A DNA stretch of 64,000 nt, taken from the NCBI GenBank assembly GCA_021324975.1, contig JAJPIA010000063.1, positions 1-64,000 of the forward strand, written 5' to 3'. Both the position numbers and the translations under genes were made by a program. Numbering within the stretch: the first letter of the stretch is position 1; each line of letters opens with the position of its first letter. The DNA is from Bacillota bacterium. Lineage in GTDB: Bacteria > Sysuimicrobiota > Sysuimicrobiia > Sysuimicrobiales > Segetimicrobiaceae. Shown here piece after piece: positions 9,127 to 18,733 of this stretch. Below the pieces are notes generated by a model, which was given only the letters and a program-made list of their open reading frames with translations, was not told where the DNA came from and ran no database searches.

Positions 9127-10290
9127 ATGCGAGAGAGTCTCGCGGAAGCTCGGCACGCGCGCGCGCTCGCGCGGGTGACGCGCCGGCGATTTCTCGGCTG
9201 GGCCGGCGCCGCCGGACTCGGGTTCGCGGCCGGATCGCGGCTCGCCGGGCGTGCCGACGCCGCGATGCCGGCAGGCGGACCGATGTCCATCGCGGACCTC
9301 ACGGCGGGCGCCAAGAAAGAGGGCCTGCAGCTACACGCCTACGGGATGCCGCCCGACTGGGCGAACTGGGAGGGCATCTTCGCGGGCTTCAAGACGAAGT
9401 ATAGCGTGACCTCGATCTACAAGCCCGAGGGGGACCTCAGCTCCGCTCAGGAACTGCAGAAGTTCGAGGCGGAAAAGGCGCACCCGATCGGTGACATCGG
9501 CGACGTCGGATTTCAGTGGGGTCCGGTCGCGGTCCAGCGCGGCATCGTACAGGCGTACAAGACCGCGCACTGGAGCGCGATCGCGGACAATCTCAAAGAC
9601 CCCAACGGGTACTGGGTCGCCGAGTACTCCGGCGTGATGTCGTTTGCGGTAAATACGGCCCGCGTGAAGAAGTCACCGCAGACCTGGCATGACCTGCTCG
9701 ACCCCGCCTTCAAGAACATGGTGACCATCGATCAGGATCCGCGTCAGGCGTTCGACGCGTTTGCCGCCGTGGTGTCGGCCGCGTACGCGAACGGCGGCAG
9801 CATCACGAACGTCGAGCCCGGCATCGAGTACTTCGCCAAGCTCAAAAAGGCCGGCAACTTCATTCCCGTCAAGGCGGAGCTGGCCTCCATGCAGACGGGA
9901 GAAGCGGGCGTCGCGATCCGCTGGACGTTTCTCAACCTCGCCGACCGCGACACCGTCAAGCAGAAGGGCGGCCCCGCATACGAAGTGGTGATTCCGTCAG
10001 ACGGGTCCGTCGCTTCGCCGTACGTCTCCGTGATCAACAAATGGGCGCCGCACCCGAACACCGCTAAACTCTTCCAGGAGTACTTGTTCAGCGACGAGGG
10101 CCAGCTCGGCCTGCTCCAGGGGTACGCGGTGCCGGCGCGGATGAAGCAGCTCACGGTGCCGGCCGATCTTGCAGCGAAACTGCCGCCGAGCTCGGCGTTC
10201 TCCAAGGTCGTCTACCTCACCGACCTCAAGGCGCTCGCCGCGGCGCAAGCGGTCGTCAAGGATCAGTGGGGACCAAAGGTCATGGGATAG
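9127..10290 (+). CDS. ABC transporter substrate-binding protein (iron/polyamine-type)
   Basis: Tat-like N-terminus 'TRRRFLGWAGAAGLGFAAG', periplasmic binding fold sequence, followed by two permeases and an ATPase. Confidence 0.82.
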   Translation: MRESLAEARHARALARVTRRRFLGWAGAAGLGFAAGSRLAGRADAAMPAGGPMSIADLTAGAKKEGLQLHAYGMPPDWANWEGIFAGFKTKYSVTSIYKPEGDLSSAQELQKFEAEKAHPIGDIGDVGFQWGPVAVQRGIVQAYKTAHWSAIADNLKDPNGYWVAEYSGVMSFAVNTARVKKSPQTWHDLLDPAFKNMVTIDQDPRQAFDAFAAVVSAAYANGGSITNVEPGIEYFAKLKKAGNFIPVKAELASMQTGEAGVAIRWTFLNLADRDTVKQKGGPAYEVVIPSDGSVASPYVSVINKWAPHPNTAKLFQEYLFSDEGQLGLLQGYAVPARMKQLTVPADLAAKLPPSSAFSKVVYLTDLKALAAAQAVVKDQWGPKVMG

Positions 10291-10392
10291 GCCCGGGCCG
10301 TGGGGCGGGCCTGACCTCGGGCCCGTGCCCGCGGTCGATCTCGAGGTGAGCGCCGCTCCCCGACCTCGGCGGGGCTTCTCCCCGGGGCGCCG

Positions 10393-11295
10393 ATGAACAC
10401 CGTTGCAATCCGCCGTCAGGAGACGCACGCCATGCGCCGGGGGCGGGCCGCGCACCTATTGGGCACGGCGGCGGGACTCGCGCCGTTTGCCGTGTTCGTC
10501 ACGCTGTTCCTGATCCTCCCCGTCGCCCAGATGCTCGCCGGCGCCTTTGCGTTGCCGGGCGGCGGCGCGGGGCTGGACAACTTCCGGCGCGCGCTCGCCC
10601 CGCAGTATCTCGAGGCCTTTCGGACGAGCGTGGCCCTGTCCGTCGAGACCGCGCTCGTGGGCGCGGTCGCCGGCACGGCGGTCGCGTACGCCATCGTGCA
10701 GGGCGAACTGCGCCACCGGCAGACCCTGGTCATCACGTTCTGCACGGTGACGAGCAACTTCGCTGGCGTTCCGCTCGCCTTCGCGTTCATCACGACACTT
10801 GGGGTCGTGGGATGGGTGACCGTCGCGTTCCAAGCGGTCTTTCACGTGAGCCTGTACAATGACCTCGGCTTCACCATCTACTCGTATCTCGGGCTCGTCG
10901 TAGTGTACACGTACTTTCAGCTGCCGCTCATGGTGTTGCTCGCGGTGCCGGCCTGCGCCGCGCTGCGACGCGAGTGGCAGGAAGCCGCCCGGAACCTCGG
11001 CGCCGGCGCCTGGCGGTTCTGGCGGGACGTGGGCATCCCGGTGCTCGCGCCGCCGCTGGTCGGCGCCGCCGCCTTGCTGTTCGCCAACGCGTTCGGCGCG
11101 TACGCGACCGCGTACAGCCTGAGCAGCGGCGCGATCAACCTGGTGCCGCTCCGCATCGGCACGCTGATCAATGGGGACGTCTCGTTCGACGCCGGGCTCG
11201 CCAACGCCCTCGGCCTAGGGATGACCGTGGTCATCGCCGCCGCCATCCTCGTCTACCAGGCCGCAAACCGGCGCGCGCGGCGGTGGATGCGGTGA
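10393..11295 (+). CDS. ABC transporter permease
   Basis: Multi-TM protein with EAA-like 'EAARNLGAGAWRFWRDVGIPVLAPPL'. Confidence 0.85.
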   Translation: MNTVAIRRQETHAMRRGRAAHLLGTAAGLAPFAVFVTLFLILPVAQMLAGAFALPGGGAGLDNFRRALAPQYLEAFRTSVALSVETALVGAVAGTAVAYAIVQGELRHRQTLVITFCTVTSNFAGVPLAFAFITTLGVVGWVTVAFQAVFHVSLYNDLGFTIYSYLGLVVVYTYFQLPLMVLLAVPACAALRREWQEAARNLGAGAWRFWRDVGIPVLAPPLVGAAALLFANAFGAYATAYSLSSGAINLVPLRIGTLINGDVSFDAGLANALGLGMTVVIAAAILVYQAANRRARRWMR

Positions 11296-12065
11296 TCCAG
11301 CGGTCCGTCGTCGCGCTGTTCCTCCTGTACCTCCTCCTACCGCTCAGCGGCATCCTCGGGTTCACGCTGCTCGACGGCGGCCGCCTCACGCTCGCGCACT
11401 ACCGCCAGTCGCTCGGGGATGCCGAGTTTGCCGCTTACATGGCACACTCGCTCGTCCTCGCGGCGGGGACGGTCGTGCTCGGCGTGTCGCTGATGACGTT
11501 CACGACATTTTGGGTGCACATGCGGGCGCGCTCGCTCAAGCCGCTGCTCGAGCTGACGGCGTTCCTCCCGTTCGTCGTGCCCGCCGTGACGCTGGCGCTC
11601 GGGCTGATCCAGCTCTACTCGCGTCCGCCGCTGCCGCTCACCGGGACGGCCACGCTGCTCGTGCTGGCGTACACGGTGCTCACGCTGCCGTTCGCGTACC
11701 GGGCGGTTGAAAACGGGCTCGCGGCCATCGACAGCCGGACGCTGAGCGAGGCGGCGCAGAGCCTGGGCGCGGGGTGGTGGCGGCGGTTCCTCACGGTGAT
11801 CGTGCCCAATCTGTGGCCGGGCATCACGAGCGCTGCGCTCCTCGGGTTCGCGCTCGTCATGGGGGAGTTTACGCTCGCCCTGTTCCTCGTGGGCTCGGCG
11901 TATGAGACCTACCCGCTGTACCTCAATCAGGTTTGGCGCACCGACCCCAAGTACGGCGCGGCCCTGGCCGTGCTGTCGTTCCTCATCACCTGGGCGTCGT
12001 CGGTCGCCATCCTGTGGACCAGCCGCCGCGCGCCCGGCCAGATGCAGGGCGCGGCGCTGCGATAG
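11292..12065 (+). CDS. ABC transporter permease (GTG start)
   Basis: VIQRSVVALFLLYLLLPLSGILG...EAAQSLGAGWWRRFLTVIVPNLWPGI; GTGA overlap with previous gene. Start is internal to listed ORF 10974..12065. Confidence 0.82.
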   Translation: MIQRSVVALFLLYLLLPLSGILGFTLLDGGRLTLAHYRQSLGDAEFAAYMAHSLVLAAGTVVLGVSLMTFTTFWVHMRARSLKPLLELTAFLPFVVPAVTLALGLIQLYSRPPLPLTGTATLLVLAYTVLTLPFAYRAVENGLAAIDSRTLSEAAQSLGAGWWRRFLTVIVPNLWPGITSAALLGFALVMGEFTLALFLVGSAYETYPLYLNQVWRTDPKYGAALAVLSFLITWASSVAILWTSRRAPGQMQGAALR

Positions 12066-12067
12066 CC

Positions 12068-13159
12068 ATGGCCTTCCTCGTGCTGGAAGGTCTCAGCAAG
12101 ACGTTTGGGCACACCGCGGCGCTGTCGGACGTCACGCTCTCCGTGGAGCGCGGCGAGCTCGTGTCGCTCCTCGGCCCAAGCGGGTGCGGCAAGACGACCA
12201 CGCTCCGCATCGTCGCCGGCTTCGAAACGCCCGACCGCGGACGCGTGCTCCTCGACGGCCGGGATCTTACCGGCGTTCCCCCGGAACGGCGCGGCTTCGG
12301 CATGGTGTTTCAGCACTACAGTCTCTTCCCGAACATGACGGCGGCCCAGAACATCGGCTACGGTCTTAGGGTCGCCCGCCGGCCGGCGCGGGAAATCCGG
12401 CGCCGCGTCGGCGAGTTGCTGGAACTCATCGGGCTTCTCGACGCGGGCGAGCGGTATCCGCACCAGCTCTCGGGCGGCATGCAGCAGCGGGTCGCCCTCG
12501 CCCGCGCGCTCGCGATCGAGCCGCGGATCCTGCTGCTGGACGAACCGCTCTCCGCGCTGGACGCCAAGGTGCGCGTGACGCTGCGGAACGAGATCCGCCG
12601 GATCCAAACGCGCCTCGGGATCACCGCGCTGTACGTGACGCACGATCAGGAGGAAGCCCTTTCGCTCTCCGACCGCGTGGTCGTCATGTCGCGCGGCTGC
12701 ATCGAGCAGGTCGGGCCTCCCGAAGAGGTGTACGGCGAGCCTAGGACCGAATTTACCGCGAGCTTCATCGGCTCGATGAACAGGCTCGCCGGCGTCGCCG
12801 GAGCGGACGGGACGCTCGCCTATCGCGGGCAGATCCTACGGCTGCCGCCGGACGCGGCGGTTCCCGCCGGCCGGGCCGCCACGCTCGTCGTGCGGCCCGA
12901 AGCGATCACGCTGACGGTGGACGGCGGCCCACCGCCTTCCGGACGCGCGAACGTGCTCGCGGGCACGCTCGTGACACGGACGTTTCTCGGCCCCGTCGTC
13001 CGCCTCATCGTCGACGTGGACGGCGAGTACCTCAGCGTGGACGTGCCGGGAGCACAACGCCGCGCCTATCCGCAGGGCGGGCGCGTCTGGCTGTCGTTCG
13101 ATCCGGGGGCCGCCATCGTGATGGTCCCCAGCGCCGCAATGGAGGACGGTGGCACATGA
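12068..13159 (+). CDS. ABC transporter ATP-binding protein (PotA/FbpC-type)
   Basis: Walker A GPSGCGKTT, signature LSGGMQQRVALARAL, Walker B ILLLDEPLSALD, TOBE-like C-terminus. Confidence 0.92.
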   Translation: MAFLVLEGLSKTFGHTAALSDVTLSVERGELVSLLGPSGCGKTTTLRIVAGFETPDRGRVLLDGRDLTGVPPERRGFGMVFQHYSLFPNMTAAQNIGYGLRVARRPAREIRRRVGELLELIGLLDAGERYPHQLSGGMQQRVALARALAIEPRILLLDEPLSALDAKVRVTLRNEIRRIQTRLGITALYVTHDQEEALSLSDRVVVMSRGCIEQVGPPEEVYGEPRTEFTASFIGSMNRLAGVAGADGTLAYRGQILRLPPDAAVPAGRAATLVVRPEAITLTVDGGPPPSGRANVLAGTLVTRTFLGPVVRLIVDVDGEYLSVDVPGAQRRAYPQGGRVWLSFDPGAAIVMVPSAAMEDGGT

Positions 13160-14535
13160 CGCACTCCGCGTCCGGCCGGTTCTCGCTCGACGATCTCGCA
13201 CGGGAGGTGGCCCAGGGCGGCATCGATACCGTGATCGCCGCAATGGTAGACATGCAGGGACGGCTCATGGGGAAGCGCGTCACCGGCGAGTTTTTCCTCG
13301 ATGAGGTCGCCGGGGACGGCGCGCACGCCTGCAGCTACCTCCTCGCCTGCGACGTCGAGATGGAACCGCTCCCCGGGTACCGCCTTACGAGCTGGAGCAC
13401 GGGCTATCACGACGTCCGGCTCCGGCCCGATCTCTCCACGCTCCGCCGGATCCCGTGGCTCGAGCGGACGGCGCTCGTGCTGTGCGATGTCTGCGACGAT
13501 GCGGGCGCGCCCATCCCCGAATCGCCCCGCCAGCTCCTGCAGGCGCAGGTCGCGCGCGCCGCGCAGGCCGGCCTGCGTCCCATGATGGCGTCGGAGCTCG
13601 AGTTCTACGTCTTCCGGGAGACCTACGAGCGCGCGCGGGAGAAGCACTACCACGACCTGGTGCCCTACGGACAGTACATCGAGGACTACCACATTCTCCA
13701 GGGGACCAAGGAGGAGTGGCTGATCCGTCAGATCCGCAACCACGCCACGGGTGCCGGCGTGCCGGTCGAGTTCAGCAAGGGGGAATGGGGCCCGGGCCAG
13801 CACGAGATCAATCTGCGTTATACGCACGCCGTCGAAATGGCGGACCGCCACACGCTGCTAAAGCAGGCGGCCAAGGAGATCGCGGCGGCCAATAGCGTGG
13901 CCATCACGTTCATGGCGAAGTGGCGCGCGGATCTCGCCGGTTCGTCCTGCCACGTGCACAGCAGCCTGTGGGACCGCGAGGGGACGCGAAACCTGTTCCA
14001 CGAGGAGGGTGCGGACGGCGGCATGTCGCGGTTGTTCCGCCACTACTTGGGCGGTCAGATCGAGGCGGCCCGCCAGCTCGCGTATTTCTTTGCACCGTAC
14101 GTCAACTCGTACAAGCGGTACCTCGCCGGCACCTTTGCGCCGGTGTTCGCGGTGTGGAGCCGCGACAACCGCACCTGCGGCTTTCGGGTCGTCGGCGACG
14201 GCGGCGCTCTCCGCGTCGAGAATCGCATCCCCGGCGCCGACGTCAATCCCTATCTCGCGTTCGCCGCAACGATCGCCGCGGGGCTGTGGGGCATCGAGCA
14301 CCGCGTGGAGCCGCCGCCGAGCTTCGAGGGCGACGCCTACCACGCACACGGACTCCTGCGCGTCCCCGGGACGCTGCGCGAGGCGCTGGACGAGCTCGCG
14401 CGTAGCGAGATCGCGCGCGCGGCGTTCGGCGACCGCGTGGTGGAGCACTACCTTCACACCGGGCTTCTGGAGCAGCGGGCCTATGACCGCGCGGTCACGT
14501 GCTGGGAGCTTGCGCGCAATTTCGAGCGCATTTAG
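13156..14535 (+). CDS. Glutamine synthetase-family ligase (possible gamma-glutamyl amine ligase)
   Basis: SELEFYVF...GEWGPGQHEINLRY...ITFMAKWRADLAGSSCHVHSSLWD...RVENRIPGADVNPYLAFAA. ATGA overlap with ABC ATPase. Confidence 0.85.
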   Translation: MTHSASGRFSLDDLAREVAQGGIDTVIAAMVDMQGRLMGKRVTGEFFLDEVAGDGAHACSYLLACDVEMEPLPGYRLTSWSTGYHDVRLRPDLSTLRRIPWLERTALVLCDVCDDAGAPIPESPRQLLQAQVARAAQAGLRPMMASELEFYVFRETYERAREKHYHDLVPYGQYIEDYHILQGTKEEWLIRQIRNHATGAGVPVEFSKGEWGPGQHEINLRYTHAVEMADRHTLLKQAAKEIAAANSVAITFMAKWRADLAGSSCHVHSSLWDREGTRNLFHEEGADGGMSRLFRHYLGGQIEAARQLAYFFAPYVNSYKRYLAGTFAPVFAVWSRDNRTCGFRVVGDGGALRVENRIPGADVNPYLAFAATIAAGLWGIEHRVEPPPSFEGDAYHAHGLLRVPGTLREALDELARSEIARAAFGDRVVEHYLHTGLLEQRAYDRAVTCWELARNFERI

Positions 14536-14603
14536 TGCCTCATCTGCTATGTGCGACAAGGGTAGACGTCCGACGCCTTTGACATTTGCGTGGGAGGTCT
14601 TGC

Positions 14604-15371
14604 ATGAGGCTGCGTGACAAAGTCGCCCTGATCACCGGCGCGGGCGGCAGCATGGGCCGGCTGGGGGCGAGTGCGTTCGCCCGCGAGGGCGCGCGGATCG
14701 TCGCCGTCGATGTCGAGGCCGGCGCGGCGGAAGCCACTGCAGCCGCGATCACGCGTGACGGAGGACGGGCGATCGCGGTGCGGGCGGACGTCGCCATCGA
14801 GGCGCAGGTCAAGGAGGCCGTGCGCCGCGGGGTGGGCGAGTTCGGCCGCCTCGATGTGCTCTACAACAACGCCGGCATCTTCCCCGAACGCGACGGGTCC
14901 GTGGTCGACATCGACGAGCCGGTGTGGGATCAGGTCATGGCGGTCAACGTTAAAGGCATCTATTTTTGCTGCAAGCACGGCATCCCGGAGTTGCTGCGCG
15001 GGGGCGGGGGATCGATCATCAACGTCGCGTCCTTTGTCGCGCTCGTCGGGTGCACGGTGCCGCAGGACGCGTACACGGCGAGCAAGGGCGCCGTGATCGC
15101 GCTGACCAAGTCGCTCGCCGTACAGTTCGGCCCCAAGCAGATCCGGACGAACGCCATTGCGCCGGGCCCCATCGAAACGCCGCTGTTGACGTCGTGGCTG
15201 CTCAACAACCCCGAGGCCAAGCAACTGCGCCTCAACCGCATCCCGATGGGGCGCTTCGGCCGGCCGGACGACATCGTCAACCTGGCGCTCTACCTGGCAT
15301 CGGACGAATCCACGTGGGTGAACGGGAGCGTCATCGTCGCGGACGGCGGCATCACGTCAAATTACTTCTGA
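14604..15371 (+). CDS. SDR family oxidoreductase
   Basis: MRLRDKVALITGAGGSMGRLGASAFAREGA...LYNNAGIF...AYTASKGAVIALTKSLA. Confidence 0.9.
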   Translation: MRLRDKVALITGAGGSMGRLGASAFAREGARIVAVDVEAGAAEATAAAITRDGGRAIAVRADVAIEAQVKEAVRRGVGEFGRLDVLYNNAGIFPERDGSVVDIDEPVWDQVMAVNVKGIYFCCKHGIPELLRGGGGSIINVASFVALVGCTVPQDAYTASKGAVIALTKSLAVQFGPKQIRTNAIAPGPIETPLLTSWLLNNPEAKQLRLNRIPMGRFGRPDDIVNLALYLASDESTWVNGSVIVADGGITSNYF

Positions 15372-15431
15372 TCTGCCCGCGAGCCGGCCCAACTGAGAGT
15401 CGGCAGCATCGGTGCGCGGCGGCGCTTCGCA

Positions 15432-15440
15432 TGCTACAAT
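15432..15440 (+). promoter_or_regulatory. Putative extended -10 promoter element (TGCTACAAT)
   Basis: TG-n-TACAAT at 15432-15440, upstream of GNAT gene; -35 region is weak. Confidence 0.4.
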
Positions 15441-15453
15441 AACACCCGGGCCG

Positions 15454-15485
15454 GGACGCCCTCGGAGACAAATCCGGGGGCGTCC
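15454..15485 (+). other. 5'-leader hairpin (12-bp stem, 8-nt loop) or terminator of the upstream gene
   Basis: GGACGCCCTCGG-AGACAAAT-CCGGGGGCGTCC; one G-U wobble; lies between SDR stop and GNAT start. Confidence 0.6.
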
Positions 15486-15528
15486 TGCTGTTTGTGCAAG
15501 GTGAACCGTCGTGTGGGAGGTGAGTTCG

Positions 15529-16038
15529 ATGCACGCCCGCTCCGCCACGCCGGACGACGCGGCCGCCATCGCCGCGATCTACAATCAGGGCATCGAGGAC
15601 CGCGTCGCGACGTTCGAGACGCGGGCGCGCACGCCGCAGGACGTGGCGGCCTGGTTCGACGGCCGGCATCCCATCGTCGTCGTCGAGGATGGGGGCACCG
15701 CAATCGCGTTTGCGTCCACGTCGACGTACCGGCCCCGGGAATGCTACGCTGGGATCGCCGAGTTCTCCGTGTACGTTGCGCGGGGGGCGCGTGGCCGCGG
15801 CGCCGGTCGCGCCGCGATGCTGGCGCTGATCGACGCGGCCGAGCGCGCGGGGCTGTGGAAGCTCGTGTCGCGTGTGTTCCCGGAGAATACCGCCAGCCTC
15901 GCGCTGTTGCGCAGCGTCGGCTTTCGCGAGGTGGGAAGGTACGAAAAGCACGCCCGGCTCGACGGCGTGTGGAAGGACGTCGTGATCGTGGAGTGCCTGA
16001 TCCCCGCGAACCTCGCGCGGGACGCGCGCTCCGCCTAG
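15529..16038 (+). CDS. GNAT family N-acetyltransferase (phosphinothricin acetyltransferase-like)
   Basis: ARSATPDDAAAIAAIYNQGIEDRVATFET...EFSVYVARGARGRGAGRAAMLALID. Confidence 0.85.
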   Translation: MHARSATPDDAAAIAAIYNQGIEDRVATFETRARTPQDVAAWFDGRHPIVVVEDGGTAIAFASTSTYRPRECYAGIAEFSVYVARGARGRGAGRAAMLALIDAAERAGLWKLVSRVFPENTASLALLRSVGFREVGRYEKHARLDGVWKDVVIVECLIPANLARDARSA

Positions 16039-16066
16039 GGAGCAGCAGCGCCTACTTCATCTCCAG

Positions 16067-17689
16067 CTACTTCAACCCGTACGCCGCCACGGTATGCCCG
16101 GCGCCCACGTAAACGCGCCCCGCGGCGATCGCCGGTGTGATGAACTGGTGCGCGCTCCCCAGCAGGTCCGGGCCGGACGAGGCGTACACTGCGGCGCCGG
16201 TGGCGGCGTTGAGTGCGTAGAGCACGCCCTCCGCGCTGTCGACCACCCACACGAGCCCGCCGGACGCACCGGCGCTCGACACGGCGGGCGCGCCCGCGTT
16301 GCTCATCGATCCGCTGCACCAGGCCACGTCAAACCCCGCGCCCCCCGCGGCCCCGAGCTTGAGCGCGGCGACACCGCCGGTGCCGCGGCACGGCGCGGGC
16401 TGGGAGCCGTGGCCCGGGACCACGATGAACCGGCCCGCGGATCCGCCGTCCCAGTACGCCGCGGCGGAAAATACCTCAGGCCGCCCGCCGCGGCAGGAGC
16501 CAAAGACGCAGCGGCTGTACACCCCCTCGCCCGTCACGCCGTTGCCCTTGGAGAGGCCGCCCATGTCGTCGGCGTTGATCAGGTAACCGACGCCCTGCTT
16601 GCCCGCGATGAAGATGAGGTGCGGCACGAGACCGGGCTGCGGCGGGAGCAGGAGCGGGGCCGCCGATCCCAGGTCGACATCGCCCGCGTTCAGCGCGACG
16701 AAGTTGCTCGGCACGAAGTAGTCCCGCGTCGCGCGCGAGAAGCGTAGTGTCGGCTCGGTCTGGAGCCGGATCACCGCGTCGCCGAAGTCCACGGCGCTGC
16801 CGGACTCGCTGTTGCCGGTCGAGGCGTAGAGGTTGCCCGCGGCATCGAGGGCGACGCCCCCGGCCGCCCAGATCGCGCCCATGCGCTGCGTGGGGACGGC
16901 GAACGACTGCTGATGCCCGGGATCGCCTGCCGGGACGCCGATGACCCAGCCGTAATACTGCCCGCAGTCACCGAAGTAGCCGCCGAAAGGGACGTAGAGC
17001 ACGCCGTGCGCCAGCCCGAGCGCGGCGCGCTGGTGCTGCGCGGTCGCCACGAACTGCCGGCCGTCGGACGCCGGGGGCGCGATCGTCACGGGCCAGCCCG
17101 GGCGCATCCGGCCGCTCGCCAGATCGAGCGCCGCGGCCTTGTACACCTTCGTCCGCCCGCCGTCCGGGGTCGTGAGCCCAACGAGGTACAGCGTGGACGC
17201 TGCGCGGTCGACGACCGGCGTGCTCGTGATGCCGACCGGATCGATGTTGCCGCATGGCAACGACGCGCGCGGCACCGGTTGGCCCACGGAGACCGGGCCC
17301 CACACGACCCTGCCGGTCGCGGCGTCGAGCGCGTAGACGAGATCCCGCTCCGTCACCGTGTAGATCACCGTGCGCGGCGCTCCGCCGCCCGCGGCCACGC
17401 CGGAGACGACGAGCGGCTCGGCGTAGATCTCGCCCTGGACCGGAGCCGTCCACAGCTTCCCAAACCTCCCCGCGCGGATGGAGTCCGGCGTGAGGGTCGA
17501 CTCGTTGGCGTCCCACCCGGTGCGCGCGAAATCGCCGTGGAACGTCAGGACGTCCGCGCCCGCGGGTGCGGGCGCCGGCGCCGCGGCGGGGGCGCCCGCG
17601 CCGATCGCGGCCAGCAGGAACACGCCCGCGCACATGGTATGCCACAGCGATCCGAAGCTGCGCGCTCGGATCGCCGACCGCGTAGTCAT
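16067..17689 (-). CDS. PQQ-binding-like beta-propeller protein (secreted)
   Basis: Signal-like N-terminus; repeats such as 'TVTERDLVYALDAATGRVVWGPV' and 'VVDSAEGVLYALNAATGAAVYAS'. Confidence 0.8.
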   Translation of the reverse strand: MTTRSAIRARSFGSLWHTMCAGVFLLAAIGAGAPAAAPAPAPAGADVLTFHGDFARTGWDANESTLTPDSIRAGRFGKLWTAPVQGEIYAEPLVVSGVAAGGGAPRTVIYTVTERDLVYALDAATGRVVWGPVSVGQPVPRASLPCGNIDPVGITSTPVVDRAASTLYLVGLTTPDGGRTKVYKAAALDLASGRMRPGWPVTIAPPASDGRQFVATAQHQRAALGLAHGVLYVPFGGYFGDCGQYYGWVIGVPAGDPGHQQSFAVPTQRMGAIWAAGGVALDAAGNLYASTGNSESGSAVDFGDAVIRLQTEPTLRFSRATRDYFVPSNFVALNAGDVDLGSAAPLLLPPQPGLVPHLIFIAGKQGVGYLINADDMGGLSKGNGVTGEGVYSRCVFGSCRGGRPEVFSAAAYWDGGSAGRFIVVPGHGSQPAPCRGTGGVAALKLGAAGGAGFDVAWCSGSMSNAGAPAVSSAGASGGLVWVVDSAEGVLYALNAATGAAVYASSGPDLLGSAHQFITPAIAAGRVYVGAGHTVAAYGLK

Positions 17690-17748
17690 TGAGCACCTCC
17701 GAATGCGGGGCGGCATGGGACCGGCCGCGGGGAATATTCGAACCAACG

Positions 17749-18687
17749 ATGCTGCGCCGTCGGGCGATGTCTAACCCTTACCAACTCGTGGAAAGGACGC
17801 CGCTCCGTCTTCGGCGCCCCGCCAGGGCATTCGTCCGCGCGATCGCCGCGTTGTGGTACCACGGCGACCTGTTCTCGGGCGCGGCCATCAGCTTCTACGC
17901 GCTGTTCTCGCTCCTGCCGCTCCTGATCCTGTTTGCGGTCTTCATCAACGTCGCGTTTCCGCACGCGCACCCCGACCGGATCATCTCCCGGCTGGTGGGC
18001 GGCGCCCGGCATCCCGACATCCTGCTGCGCACGGTGCAGGATGCCTACGGCCATCGGGCGTCGCTGGGATGGTTCGGCAGCCTGACCCTGATCGTCGCGG
18101 CCACCGGCGTGTTCGGGGCCATCCAGGTGGCCCTGGATCGCGTCTTCGAATGCCACGGCCGTCTCCTGGCAGTCCGGTTCGCCGTGGGCGTCCTGATGAT
18201 GGTCGGCTCGCTGCTGATCTTCATCAGCGTGATGTTTTCCACCGTGCTGACACTGCGCTTGTTGCGTGAAGCGGGGCTGGCGCCGCTCCTCGGGATTCCG
18301 CTCGACCCCCGGCGCGGCGGCGGACGCATCATCGCGCTGTTCCCCGTTGTGGCGCAGTTCAGCATCTTTTGGGTCGGCTACCGGCTTTTACCCAACGTCC
18401 CCGTGCGGTGGAGCGAGGCGTGGCCGGGCGCCGTGATCGCGACGGTGCTCTGGCAGGCCACGAGCTATTTGCTCGGCCTGTACATCGGCCGCGTGGCGGA
18501 CTACACGGCCCTCTACCAGTCGCTCGGCGTGGTCGTGGCGCTGTTGGCATGGATCTACGCGCTCGCCTGCACATTTTTGTTCGGCGCGGAGTTTGTCGCG
18601 GCGTACGCGCCGAGACGGCCCGTCCCCGCGCGCCTGCGGAACGCCGGGATCCCTCTGCCCGGGCAGGGGGGCCCTCGTTCTCGGTGA
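17749..18687 (+). CDS. YihY/BrkB family inner-membrane protein
   Basis: LWYHGDLFSGAAISFYALFSLLPLLILFAVF...GAIQVALDRVFE; several TM segments. Start could be 17767. Confidence 0.8.
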   Translation: MLRRRAMSNPYQLVERTPLRLRRPARAFVRAIAALWYHGDLFSGAAISFYALFSLLPLLILFAVFINVAFPHAHPDRIISRLVGGARHPDILLRTVQDAYGHRASLGWFGSLTLIVAATGVFGAIQVALDRVFECHGRLLAVRFAVGVLMMVGSLLIFISVMFSTVLTLRLLREAGLAPLLGIPLDPRRGGGRIIALFPVVAQFSIFWVGYRLLPNVPVRWSEAWPGAVIATVLWQATSYLLGLYIGRVADYTALYQSLGVVVALLAWIYALACTFLFGAEFVAAYAPRRPVPARLRNAGIPLPGQGGPRSR

Positions 18688-18733
18688 ACTACGTCACCGC
18701 GGTGGCGGGCTTGGGCCCCGCGGGGAGGCTCCT

